Source: Dorea_A sp016295505 (GTDB lineage: Bacteria > Bacillota > Clostridia > Lachnospirales > Lachnospiraceae). From it: a stretch of DNA of 64,000 bases. The stretch is from contig NZ_JBDOHS010000002.1 in assembly GCF_039832105.1 (NCBI RefSeq), forward strand, positions 1 through 64,000. Direction: 5' to 3'. The notes beneath the pieces were generated by a model that was not told the origin of the DNA, made no database searches, and saw only the letters and a program-made list of their open reading frames with translations. Numbering within the stretch: the stretch's first letter is position 1; the number at the start of each line of letters is the position of its first letter. Below, piece by piece: positions 26,493-34,222 of this stretch. Made by a program: the position numbers and the translations under genes.

Positions 26493-27881
26493 ATGCAGGA
26501 AAACAACATTATGAATCTAAACGAATCGCAGCAGACAGAAAGCCTGAAAGTGAATATGGAACAATTAGAGAAGGTACTTATGAAAAGCCACCGGATCGAT
26601 CCGAATCTTTATCTGGAGTATGACGTAAAACGTGGTCTCCGTGACTCTGCCGGAAAAGGTGTACTGACCGGTCTTACGGAAGTCTCTGATGTCTGTGCCT
26701 ACAACCTTGTGAACGGACGTATGATCCCGGCAGACGGTGAACTCTACTACCAGGGAATTAACGTGAAAGATCTGATAAATGGTCTGCGTGGAAGAAAGTA
26801 CGGTTTTGAAGAAACCATCTATCTGCTCCTGTTCGGAAAACTCCCGGATCAGGAAGAACTGAACATGTTCCTGGATGTCATGTTCGAACTGCAGACACTG
26901 AGCGGACGTTTTCTCAGAGATGTTGTCATGAAAGCATCCAGCGAAAACATCATGAATGCCATGCAGCGCTGCATCCTTACACTCTACACCTATGACTCTG
27001 ATCCGGAAAACATATCACCTGCCAATGTACTTCGGCAGTCCCTGGATCTGATCGCTAAGCTTCCTCTGATCGCGGTCTACTCCTATCATTCTTACCGGCA
27101 TTTTCGTAAAGATGATACTTTGCTGATCCGCAACCCTCAAAAGGGATTGTCTATGGCCGAAAACATCCTTCTGATGCTTCGTCCGGACGGCCAGTATACA
27201 GAACTGGAAGCAAAGGTACTGGATATTGCACTGATTCTACATGCAGAACACGGCGGCGGTAATAACTCAACCTTCACGACACACGTTGTCACCTCCTCCG
27301 GTACCGATACATATTCTTCCACTGCCGCATCGATCGGGTCTCTGAAAGGACCGCGCCACGGCGGTGCCAACCTGAAAGTCCAGAACATGTTTGCCGATAT
27401 CAAAACACACATCAGCGACTGGACCAACGAAGAAGAAGTGTCTGCATATCTTCAGAAGATCCTGAACAAGGAAGCCTTTGACCATTCCGGTCTGATCTAC
27501 GGTATGGGACATGCCGTTTACACGCTTTCCGACCCACGTGAAGTCATTCTGAAAAAATTTGCAAAAGCTCTGGCAGAAGAAAAGGGACTGACGGAAGAAT
27601 TCGCACTCTACGAACTGGTAGAACAACTGGCCGGACAGATGATCATGGAACATCGCAAGCTTTTTAAAAACGTATGTGCAAACGTAGACTTTTACAGCGG
27701 CTTCGTATATTCCATGCTGGGTATTCCGCAGGAACTCTTCACTCCGATTTTTGCAATCGCACGTATGCCGGGATGGAGTGCACACCGTCTGGAAGAACTG
27801 ATCAACGCAAGCAAGATCATTCGTCCTGCTTATAAGTATGTAGGAACACACAGCGAATTTCATGCCATAGACGAACGTTAA
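26493..27881 (+). CDS. gltA: Citrate synthase
   Basis: A 462-residue citrate (or 2-methylcitrate) synthase of the type common in Clostridia. Motifs include ELYYQGINVKDL, EETIYLLLFGKLP, the substrate loop LHAEHGGGNNSTFTTHVVTSSGTD, SLKGPRHGGAN, and the catalytic-His region GMGHAVYTLSDPR. It condenses oxaloacetate and acetyl-CoA as the first step towards 2-oxoglutarate and glutamate. It stands alone on the plus strand after the ssrA terminator, with GAGGGAAC as ribosome binding site, and is closed by a strong terminator. Citrate versus 2-methylcitrate preference cannot be settled from the sequence. Confidence 0.94.
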   Translation: MQENNIMNLNESQQTESLKVNMEQLEKVLMKSHRIDPNLYLEYDVKRGLRDSAGKGVLTGLTEVSDVCAYNLVNGRMIPADGELYYQGINVKDLINGLRGRKYGFEETIYLLLFGKLPDQEELNMFLDVMFELQTLSGRFLRDVVMKASSENIMNAMQRCILTLYTYDSDPENISPANVLRQSLDLIAKLPLIAVYSYHSYRHFRKDDTLLIRNPQKGLSMAENILLMLRPDGQYTELEAKVLDIALILHAEHGGGNNSTFTTHVVTSSGTDTYSSTAASIGSLKGPRHGGANLKVQNMFADIKTHISDWTNEEEVSAYLQKILNKEAFDHSGLIYGMGHAVYTLSDPREVILKKFAKALAEEKGLTEEFALYELVEQLAGQMIMEHRKLFKNVCANVDFYSGFVYSMLGIPQELFTPIFAIARMPGWSAHRLEELINASKIIRPAYKYVGTHSEFHAIDER

Positions 27882-27889
27882 TACATAAT

Positions 27890-27931
27890 GGGACGGCTGC
27901 AGAATGGAATATATCATTCTGCAGCCGTCCC
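27890..27931 (+). terminator. Terminator after citrate synthase
   Basis: A 17-bp perfect stem (GGGACGGCTGCAGAATG and its complement) with an 8-nt loop is followed by CTCTTTTC on the plus strand. Confidence 0.85.
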
Positions 27932-27953
27932 TCTTTTCAATTACTAATGTACT

Positions 27954-28874
27954 TTATTTATTGGATGCAAATATAAATCCTAGGAATCTGATCAGTGTAT
28001 ATACCACAAATACAACTGCGATTACCGTTTCAACAAGTACAACGTACTGAAGCACCGGCATCGGTGTTCCCATATTGGCCAGACATGCCATCGTCTGCTT
28101 CGTAGCGATCGCGCTGATTACAAACGGGAATGTAAATGCAGCATAACTCGGATAGAATTTTAATTTCAGATATCCAATCGCCTTTACAAGTGAAAAGAGG
28201 TAAAGAACCGTTGCTACTGCAAGCATTGCCAGCAGAAATCCTCTTGACTTTGGCATTACAGACTGTACATATCCTGCGATACAGAGACTTGTAGGCGCCG
28301 CATAGATACAGATCAGCGGCTGTGCAGGCTCCGGAACCTGTGGACACTTGACATAGCGTATCGTCACAAGCACAAGCAAAAGAATCAGTGTTACAAAACC
28401 AAACCAGAAAGCGATTGATCCGATTCCGGTCTTTTCATAAGCAGGTGCCGTAACTGCCGCTACTGCAATTCCGACATATACAATGTAATAACTTGCAAAC
28501 ACCTTCGGAAGCTGAAGCTTCAGAATAAACTTCACTGTAAAATAAACGATCAGTACGATATGTAAAAGAATCGCAAAATACCAGATATACATTGCCGCCG
28601 GTCCAATGAACGGTTTTACATAAGTACTGAGGAGCATCAGTGCCATTGGAAATGTTCCGGATACACTGGCCATAATCGGATTCTGCATATCTTCTTTGAT
28701 CATTTGCGGAAACATGATCAGTTTCAGCAATACCAGTATCAGTAAGAACGCCGCTACAATACCGCACACAGAACGAATGCCTTCCCCATAGCTCTGCAGC
28801 AGATTGCCAAGCGCTGCCAATCCCAGCATAACACCACAAAGAGGGATCGGAACTTTTTTAATTATGTCTTTCAT
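27954..28874 (-). CDS. TDT family (TehA/SLAC1-like) transporter
   Basis: A 306-residue membrane protein with about ten hydrophobic segments across its whole length, the fold of tellurite-resistance/dicarboxylate transporters and SLAC1 anion channels. Family-like blocks are the N-terminal VPIPLCGVMLGLAALGNLL, the SVSGTFPMALMLLSTY stretch after the second helix, and the PSYAAFTFPFVISAIAT region. Members move small anions or dicarboxylates, or act as anion channels. It is single on the minus strand, 49 bp after the C_GCAxxG_C_C gene stop, so both may share a transcript. The substrate is unknown. Confidence 0.87.
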   Translation of the reverse strand: MKDIIKKVPIPLCGVMLGLAALGNLLQSYGEGIRSVCGIVAAFLLILVLLKLIMFPQMIKEDMQNPIMASVSGTFPMALMLLSTYVKPFIGPAAMYIWYFAILLHIVLIVYFTVKFILKLQLPKVFASYYIVYVGIAVAAVTAPAYEKTGIGSIAFWFGFVTLILLLVLVTIRYVKCPQVPEPAQPLICIYAAPTSLCIAGYVQSVMPKSRGFLLAMLAVATVLYLFSLVKAIGYLKLKFYPSYAAFTFPFVISAIATKQTMACLANMGTPMPVLQYVVLVETVIAVVFVVYTLIRFLGFIFASNK

Positions 28875-28923
28875 ATTGATGAATTCCTTTCTGTCTCAAT
28901 AAAAATTGTCACAACAACCCTGA

Positions 28924-29451
28924 TCAGATCTCTGCAATCGCCCGTCTCGGTGCCGGTTCATCGATCTCATCAAGATTTTTGATTCCCAGTTCACGACAGA
29001 CAATCTGAGCCACTTTCCATGTACACAATCCTGTGAAGAAAATGCACTGTTCTTTATGCTCTCCACGTCCTTTATCAAATTCCTTCGTAAGAACTCTGCA
29101 GCAGATTGCGTTTTTCTGATTTGCCACTTTGAACCAGTCGTGAAGTTCTTTGGTCAGCTCCATACATTTCACACTCTTCGGATTCGTAGGACCATCCTGC
29201 TCTGTTCTTCCAAAAAACATTCCCAATGCGAGAATTCCTCCGTTAAATGCACCACAGACACATCCGGACTTTCCTGCACCTACCGCCATACCGGATGCCA
29301 TTGCAATAACCTCTTCCGGCACATCAAGCTTAAATTCATCACGAATTGCACTGATCAGTGCTTCACAACAATAATAACCATCCTTAAATTTTTTCTCTGC
29401 CACCTGCTGTACCGCTCTTGGGCTGATTTCTGTTACTCCAATATTCATCAT
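28924..29451 (-). CDS. C_GCAxxG_C_C family protein
   Basis: A 175-residue cysteine-rich protein. The family's spaced cysteines are seen in YYCCEALISAI, GKSGCVCGAFNGGILALG, KSVKCMELTKELHDWFK and KNAICCRVLTKEF. The family is widespread in anaerobes and often sits beside redox or transport genes; the cysteines suggest metal or cluster binding, though its reaction is not known. The start (MMNIGVTEISPRAVQQ) has an AGGA site upstream. The downstream neighbour is a TDT-type transporter; a divergent LysR gene does not face it, so regulation is unclear. Confidence 0.9.
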   Translation of the reverse strand: MMNIGVTEISPRAVQQVAEKKFKDGYYCCEALISAIRDEFKLDVPEEVIAMASGMAVGAGKSGCVCGAFNGGILALGMFFGRTEQDGPTNPKSVKCMELTKELHDWFKVANQKNAICCRVLTKEFDKGRGEHKEQCIFFTGLCTWKVAQIVCRELGIKNLDEIDEPAPRRAIAEI

Positions 29452-29572
29452 TTTTCCTCCTGATCTTACAATATATTTGTTTATATTTTATCATAGTTTC
29501 TTTCTTTTTCTTTATCAGTATTATCTATAAACATATTCAAATATACTATAATTATAAATAAATACAAAAAAC

Positions 29573-29622
29573 GGCTCTGAAAATTTTTCTTTTTTTGTAG
29601 AAAAAGTAAAATTTTCAGAGCC
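29573..29622 (-). terminator. Terminator after the LysR gene
   Basis: A 15-bp stem (GGCTCTGAAAATTTT with its complement) around a 20-nt loop, followed on the minus strand by GTTTTTTG. Confidence 0.8.
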
Positions 29623-29650
29623 TTATCAACACTTTGTTACCATCTGTCAA

Positions 29651-30559
29651 TTATCTGGTGATAGATCCTGTATTAATTCTGTCCATCCAGCTTTTTACAT
29701 GTTTCTGAAAGATGTCAACACCATTTCCTATCGATTCATTTTTTCTTGTCACCATACAGATCTTCCATTCATAGATGCCGTCTGAAAACGGAATCAGCAC
29801 CAGATCATCATGTCCCATATCATCCGACACAAAATCCACCGTAACAGAGATCCCTTTATTTTCTCTGACCATCTTGTGGCACAGACTGAATCCGCTTGCC
29901 TCAAACATGATATTCGGTTCAAATCCGGCTTCGCGGCATTTATCAACGATCAGATGATGAATCTTGAATTCCCGGCTTTCTATATATAATGGTTCATCTT
30001 TCAGATCCTGTATGGTAACAGAGCTTCTGCTACTGAGGGGATGTTTTTTATTGACCAGAAGCTTGACCGGAAACGATTCCAGTTCCAGCACTTCATACAG
30101 CTCTTCATCACACGGAGCCAGAGTAAACATCACATTTCCCTCTCCTGTCTGAAACCAGCGTTCGATCTGCAGGTCCGGACATTCTCTGTAATGGAGCTCA
30201 ATCTCCGGATATTTACTTTTGAAATCCAGCAGGCATTCCGGTGTGACAAGACGAAGAATGCCAAAAGCAGAGAGCAGATCAACCACACCATGCTCCTGCT
30301 GTCTGATTCGCAGAATATCATTTCTCATGTTATGATATTCCTCAAGTTCGGTTTTCGCATATTCCAGAAAACGCTTTCCACATTCCGATAGTTCCATTCC
30401 GCTTCCGGTTCTCAGAAACAGCGTACAGTCGCATTCGCTTTCCATATTCTTTATCACTCTGCTGATTCCCTGCGGAGTCATATAAAGAAGTTTTGATGCT
30501 TTTGTAAGATGGCGTGTCTCGGCTACTACTATAAATACTTTCAAATCCCGGATATTCAT
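29651..30559 (-). CDS. LysR family transcriptional regulator
   Basis: A 302-residue LysR-type regulator. The N-terminal helix-turn-helix is clear (MNIRDLKVFIVVAETRHLTKASKLLYMTPQGISRVIKNMESE), followed by a linker helix and a periplasmic-binding-like effector domain from about residue 90. The fixed pattern TxQGISRxIKxxE is close to the usual LysR recognition helix. It is divergent from hsp20, 200 bp apart, and has its own terminator. LysR proteins commonly regulate the gene on the other side of their promoter, but hsp20 has its own CIRCE operator, so the target may lie elsewhere. Confidence 0.94.
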   Translation of the reverse strand: MNIRDLKVFIVVAETRHLTKASKLLYMTPQGISRVIKNMESECDCTLFLRTGSGMELSECGKRFLEYAKTELEEYHNMRNDILRIRQQEHGVVDLLSAFGILRLVTPECLLDFKSKYPEIELHYRECPDLQIERWFQTGEGNVMFTLAPCDEELYEVLELESFPVKLLVNKKHPLSSRSSVTIQDLKDEPLYIESREFKIHHLIVDKCREAGFEPNIMFEASGFSLCHKMVRENKGISVTVDFVSDDMGHDDLVLIPFSDGIYEWKICMVTRKNESIGNGVDIFQKHVKSWMDRINTGSITR

Positions 30560-30633
30560 AATTACTTCATCACCTCTTCCATATTATATCATATTTTTCT
30601 TCTTTATTTTCCTCTGTTTTTTTATCAAAAAAA

Positions 30634-30703
30634 TTAGCACTCATATTTATTCAAAAAATTAGCACTCACCTATTGACAGTGCTAACAATATATGTTATAT
30701 AAT
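30634..30703 (+). promoter_or_regulatory. CIRCE operator overlapping the hsp20 promoter
   Basis: TTAGCACTC (30659-30667), 9-bp spacer, CAGTGCTAA (30677-30685) matches the CIRCE inverted repeat TTAGCACTC-N9-GAGTGCTAA with one mismatch. The -35 TTGACA (30673-30678) lies inside it, and TATATAAT (30696-30703) provides the -10. An additional left half-site TTAGCACTC stands at 30634-30642. HrcA bound here would block RNA polymerase until heat shock. Confidence 0.88.
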
Positions 30704-30760
30704 AACTATAGCAAATAAAACAACTAAAACATTCAGATACATTTTAAGGAGGAATGACTT

Positions 30761-31186
30761 ATGTTACTTACAAACAGAGGATTTAATAATTTATTTGATG
30801 AGATGTTCGATGACCCATTCTTCACCCGTCGGTATGACAACACATCCGTTCAGGTAATGAAAACCGATATCCATGAAAAAGACGGCAATTACATCATCGA
30901 GATGGAACTTCCGGGATATGCAAAAGAAGAGATCAAAGCGGATCTCAAAGATGGATATCTTACCATTACAGCTCACAAGAATGAGACCAAGGAAGAAAAA
31001 GAAGCCAGAGGCAAATGCATCCACAAAGAACGCTACACCGGAACCTGCAACCGCAGCTTCTATGTAGGAGAAGAACTGTCTCAGGAGGATATCAAGGCAG
31101 CATTTAAAGACGGTGTCCTGTGCCTGCAGTTCCCGAAAGAGATCAAAAAGCCGGAAGATCAGCCTAAAATGATCACCATTGAATAA
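30761..31186 (+). CDS. Hsp20/alpha-crystallin small heat-shock protein
   Basis: A 141-residue ATP-independent holdase that keeps unfolded proteins soluble. The alpha-crystallin domain covers about 35-130 (VMKTDIHEKDGNYIIEMELPGYAKEEIKADLKDGYLTI...), ending with the conserved FKDGVLCLQFPKE block (G-x-L motif). The ribosome binding site is AAGGAGG. A CIRCE operator lies over its promoter, which indicates HrcA control. A stem-loop with a T-run follows the gene. Confidence 0.95.
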   Translation: MLLTNRGFNNLFDEMFDDPFFTRRYDNTSVQVMKTDIHEKDGNYIIEMELPGYAKEEIKADLKDGYLTITAHKNETKEEKEARGKCIHKERYTGTCNRSFYVGEELSQEDIKAAFKDGVLCLQFPKEIKKPEDQPKMITIE

Positions 31187-31410
31187 TAGCATGGATAGCT
31201 CTTCAAAGTTATCCTCTGCACCAGATTCTCTTTAGGAAAGGGGACGCAACCATCTGATTTTGAGATGGTTTGCGGCACCCTTTTTTTTGGAAAAAGATTC
31301 AGCGTTCCCTCCGGTGCATCAGCCAACCGAGCCTTCAGCTGCTTCTGGGTTTCCTGCAATTCATCAATTTCCCTGACTAAATATTCTTTAAATTGATTGT
31401 GTTCAAGCAT
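31159..31410 (-). pseudogene. Truncated 5' copy of the nuclease-like gene
   Basis: The first 43 or so codons (MLEHNQFKEYLVREIDELQETQKQLKARL and the following APEGTLNL) are nearly identical to the start of the full gene at 31922-32716. After the Leu-Phe at about 31283 the frame runs into unrelated sequence that contains the hsp20 terminator, and it stops after about 84 codons. The ribosome binding site and the upstream repeat array are duplicated too. It is best read as a remnant of a duplicated copy whose 3' part was lost; the short product could still be made, but no function is suggested. Confidence 0.75.
31230..31292 (+). terminator. Terminator after hsp20
   Basis: GGGGACGCAACCATCT pairs with AGATGGTTTGCGGCACCC (one bulge) and is followed by T8. 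It lies inside the truncated nuclease-like reading frame of the other strand, marking the point where that copy lost homology. Confidence 0.7.
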
Positions 31411-31432
31411 ATATATCAACCTCCGTATATTT

Positions 31433-31640
31433 GATGGTATTTTTTCCGGGGCTTTTCATGTATAGATTCGTTATTGGATTTCTTGATGGTATTTTTCTTT
31501 TTGAATTTCATGCATAGACTTGATATTGGATTTCTTGATGGTATTTTTCTTCAAATTTTTCATGTATAAACTTTACATTTGATTTTGTGATGGATTTCTC
31601 TTCAAAATTTTGCATGTATGGATTACGTTTTGAAATATAA
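31433..31640 (-). repeat. Array of four 52-bp tandem repeats, copy 1
   Basis: Units begin at 31433, 31485, 31537 and 31589, each starting GATGG and carrying TTCATGTATAGA-like and ATTGGATTTCTT segments; a fifth start, GATGGTAG, follows at 31641 before homology ends. Units are contiguous with no unique spacers. The array lies upstream (minus strand) of the truncated gene start. A second copy precedes the full gene. Confidence 0.9.
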
Positions 31641-31921
31641 GATGGTAGTCACCAGACACCTTATCTGTTGCCCGCCAGCGGCTTTTGCTATAGCCAGCCA
31701 AAAAAGCACGGAAGGAATCCTCAATTTTATTTTTCTGATTTTAAACCACATCCAAAATATATACCTGCGAATTGGATACATGGTCATCCACCATGCAAAT
31801 ATATAATTCCATTTTCTTTTCTGGCAATCAATCTTTTTTCCGTTACGAATCAGAAACCGGGCCCTTTTCACAATACTTCTCTTCCATCAGTTTTTTTCAT
31901 ATACCCTATTTTTATTTCATA
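31641..31921. other. Gene-free stretch between repeat array and nuclease-like gene
   Basis: About 280 bp that do not match the sequence flanking the second repeat array. I see no convincing coding frame, RNA gene or terminator; a minus-strand frame of 82 codons has no ribosome binding site or recognisable composition. Confidence 0.5.
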
Positions 31922-32716
31922 TTATATCAGAAATTTTACAATTATCTTTTCCACTGTTTTTGTATTCAACGGAGTCTTACTTGTTTCCATAGAGAACAGA
32001 AACCTATCTCCGTAGTGATATCCATTTTCCATATAATAATTGATCTTCTCACTTGCTTTTTGGGAATATTCCGGACTATCCATCATGCCAAAATGTTCAT
32101 ACACGTATGCCTTACGGGTTCTGACATTCAACAGCAGGAAGTCCGGATATACAATCCTACCGTCCTGCATCCATACTTTCGGCTCATAGACATAAGGAAT
32201 CTGATTTCGGTAAAATAAGTCTGCAAGAATCTTTTCCGACTTAGACCTCACCGGCTCACCCCTCTCAGAAAAAATCTTCTGCAAAATCGGATAAGGATTT
32301 TCTCTGCCCGGATTCTTCTCATACCATTCTCTGACATATGCTTCTTCTGCCGGAATACATGGTGAAACTAATGCCTGCCTCGCCGCAGGCATTGCCTGAT
32401 ACATGTCATCAATCGACACGTGATATTCATCCAGCATGCGTTTGCCATATTTTAATCTTGCCTCTACGATAGACAATACTTTACTGTCATATGCTTTCTG
32501 TGCAAGTGCTGCCGCCAGATCTTTCTTCTTTTTGGAAAGATACTGCCTCTTCCTGCCTTCCCTATAAATGTAATATTGCACATTTTGATTCTTTTGCAAA
32601 AGATTCAGCGTTCCCTCCGGTGCACCGGTCAACCGGGCCTTCAACTGCTTCTGGGTTTCCTGCAGTTCATCAATTTCCCTGACTAAATATTCCTTAAATT
32701 GATTGTGTTCAAGCAT
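31922..32716 (-). CDS. Uncharacterised protein with PD-(D/E)XK nuclease-like C-terminal domain
   Basis: A 264-residue protein. The start is the ATG at 32716 (MLEHNQFKEYL) with GGAGG 7 bp upstream. Residues 5-35 form a short coiled coil, and 50-75 carry a basic QYYIYREGRKRQYLSKKKK patch. The C-terminal half has RSKSEKILADLF, PYVYEPKVW, YPDFLLLN and YVYEHFGMMDSPEY, a pattern that resembles the restriction-endonuclease fold: an early Glu, then PDF, then a Glu in EHFG in place of the usual ExK. I know this layout as a recurrent family of unknown function in Lachnospiraceae. It is flanked by duplicated repeat arrays, and a truncated copy lies next to it. Confidence 0.75.
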   Translation of the reverse strand: MLEHNQFKEYLVREIDELQETQKQLKARLTGAPEGTLNLLQKNQNVQYYIYREGRKRQYLSKKKKDLAAALAQKAYDSKVLSIVEARLKYGKRMLDEYHVSIDDMYQAMPAARQALVSPCIPAEEAYVREWYEKNPGRENPYPILQKIFSERGEPVRSKSEKILADLFYRNQIPYVYEPKVWMQDGRIVYPDFLLLNVRTRKAYVYEHFGMMDSPEYSQKASEKINYYMENGYHYGDRFLFSMETSKTPLNTKTVEKIIVKFLI

Positions 32717-32738
32717 ATATATCAACCTCCGTATATTT

Positions 32739-32947
32739 GATGGTATTTTTTCTGGGGCTTTTCATGTATAGATTCATTATTGGATTTCTTGATGGTATTT
32801 TTCTTTTTGAGTTTCATGCATAGACTTGATATTGGATTTCTTGATGGTATTTTTCTTCGATTTTTTCATGTATAAATTTGACATTTGTTTTTGTGATGGA
32901 TTTCTCTTCAAAATTTTGCATGTATAGAATACGTTTTTGAAATATTA
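32739..32947 (-). repeat. Array of four 52-bp tandem repeats, copy 2
   Basis: Units begin at 32739, 32791, 32843 and 32895 (the last is 53 bp), closely matching the units of copy 1 in order and sequence; GATGGTAG follows at 32948. The array occupies the leader region of the nuclease-like gene. Together with the gene starts, the direct repeat spans about 31283-31650 and 32588-32957. Confidence 0.9.
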
Positions 32948-33117
32948 GATGGTAGTTGCCGGATGACCTGTCGGGAAATGGTATTTTCATCATAATGCTT
33001 CTCCTGCTTTTTTACAAGCTGATCTTATCGAGAGCAGCATAAAAATGTGCCCGGATGATACCGGGCAACACAAAGATTAATATTACTGTTCCAATTGTAA
33101 AGATATGTTTGCTTCTT
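32948..33117. other. Short gene-free stretch after repeat array 2
   Basis: With the array before it this makes about 400 bp without a gene. Beyond 32957 the sequence no longer resembles the flank of array 1. No clear coding frame, promoter or hairpin was found. Confidence 0.4.
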
Positions 33118-33906
33118 CTACAGATCCAGCCTGCACTTCTGAAGTCGTACTGTATAGATCCCGTAGGTAACCGTCATAAGTCCATAACAAATTCCAAGAA
33201 GTATGACTGCAATCAGTCCGGTCTGCCAGATCAGATGTCCGATCATTGCTATCACTATAGCTAACATCAGCATTGTTTTCATCAACATAAACGTCTTATA
33301 GCTTGCCATATAGATCACTTTGCGTTCTGCCTCATCACAGCTTGCGAGGAAATCTCTCTGGAAATGAATATCTGAAGCCTCCCCTCTCTTCATCGGATCC
33401 TTTTGTTTGATCTGCTTTACCATAGCCACCTGGTACATTCCACAGATGGCAGTGCATACAATCAGCAGCACTGCACAGTACAGCATCCTGCCGGCAGCTC
33501 CTTTGCTGTCCAGTTGAAAAGAAAATGCCAGAAATATCATCCCCAGACACATACCGATATTGCTAACCATCACTCCAACGGTTCCCCAGAAATCAAACTT
33601 TTTATCCATACGATCCTGCAGTTCATCGTCTTCCTGCCCTTCCATAGAGCGGATAATCATTCCACTCTTCCAATAGCAGAGTATACACAATATCAGGACG
33701 ATCAAAGTCAGAACAACCATAATGATCAATACATGCTTCGTGATCCATCCAGATAATGCTCCCATCATTCCCGCAACGCCATCTTCATAATAGATGGACA
33801 CATATCCTCCGACACCTCCGATCACACCTCCCAGGGCCATAAACAACAGCATCTTAATATAAGAATTCATTTTCTTTGATTTTTCTTTTTTCACTTCTCT
33901 ACTCAT
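33118..33906 (-). CDS. DUF3169 family membrane protein
   Basis: A 262-residue protein. The start at 33906 (MSREVKKEKSKKMNSYIKMLLFMALGG) has GAGGAG upstream and overlaps the stop of the helix-turn-helix gene by 8 bp. There are about six hydrophobic segments (near 20-40, 55-80, 105-130, 140-160, 205-225, 228-248). DUF3169 proteins are typically paired with a small XRE regulator, exactly as here, but their function is not known. The basic N-terminus faces the cytoplasm by the positive-inside rule. Confidence 0.86.
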   Translation of the reverse strand: MSREVKKEKSKKMNSYIKMLLFMALGGVIGGVGGYVSIYYEDGVAGMMGALSGWITKHVLIIMVVLTLIVLILCILCYWKSGMIIRSMEGQEDDELQDRMDKKFDFWGTVGVMVSNIGMCLGMIFLAFSFQLDSKGAAGRMLYCAVLLIVCTAICGMYQVAMVKQIKQKDPMKRGEASDIHFQRDFLASCDEAERKVIYMASYKTFMLMKTMLMLAIVIAMIGHLIWQTGLIAVILLGICYGLMTVTYGIYTVRLQKCRLDL

Positions 33907-34120
33907 CTTTATTCTCCTCATCTTCTACATATATGAATATCTCTTCTACCGGTACCTGAAATATCTTTGCGAGCTTTAATGCCAGCGTTACTGAAGGTGA
34001 ATAATCTCCTCTCTCAATCTGACTGATCGTCTGCCTTGATACTCCTGCCATCTTTCCAAGAGTCGTCTGATTCACATTAATTCTGGCCCGGTGTTCTTTC
34101 AGGCGATTCTCCAATCCCAT
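33899..34120 (-). CDS. XRE family helix-turn-helix regulator
   Basis: A 73-residue Cro/CI-type DNA-binding protein: RLKEHRARINVNQTTLGKMAGVSRQTISQIERGDYSPSVTLALKLAKIFQVPVEEIF is a complete HTH_3 domain, with a short acidic tail. It is the promoter-proximal gene of a pair with DUF3169. Just upstream (34145-34220) the motif TTGACAACT recurs with its complement (AGTTGTCA), which could be its operator. The typical role of such small regulators is autorepression. Confidence 0.93.
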   Translation of the reverse strand: MGLENRLKEHRARINVNQTTLGKMAGVSRQTISQIERGDYSPSVTLALKLAKIFQVPVEEIFIYVEDEENKDE

Positions 34121-34142
34121 TCGTCTACCTCCTCACGCAATG

Positions 34143-34222
34143 TCAAATTGACAACTTTATTTTTCATTATGACAACTTTTCTTGTCATATGTATCATAGC
34201 ATTGACAACTATAGTTGTCAAC
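34143..34222 (-). promoter_or_regulatory. Repeated TTGACAA motifs upstream of XRE/DUF3169 pair
   Basis: TTGACAACT or ATGACAACT recurs at about 34147, 34169 and 34202, and a TAGTTGTCA complement follows at about 34211. The inverted pair at 34202-34219 reads TTGACAACTATAGTTGTCAA. These sites could bind the small XRE regulator. Regular inverted sites around a promoter fit autoregulation; this is inferred. Confidence 0.5.

Noticed and set aside
28924..30559. LysR control of the C_GCAxxG_C_C and TDT genes
   Set aside because: The LysR gene is upstream on the same strand and has its own strong terminator; it is not divergent from them, so the usual arrangement is absent.
31623..31871. Minus-strand frame of 82 codons between array 1 and the nuclease-like gene
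   Set aside because: Trp- and Ile-rich with no ribosome binding site or similarity to a known family; looks like chance.
31433..32947. Possible CRISPR arrays
   Set aside because: The 52-bp units are contiguous without unique spacers, diverge from each other, and no cas gene is present.
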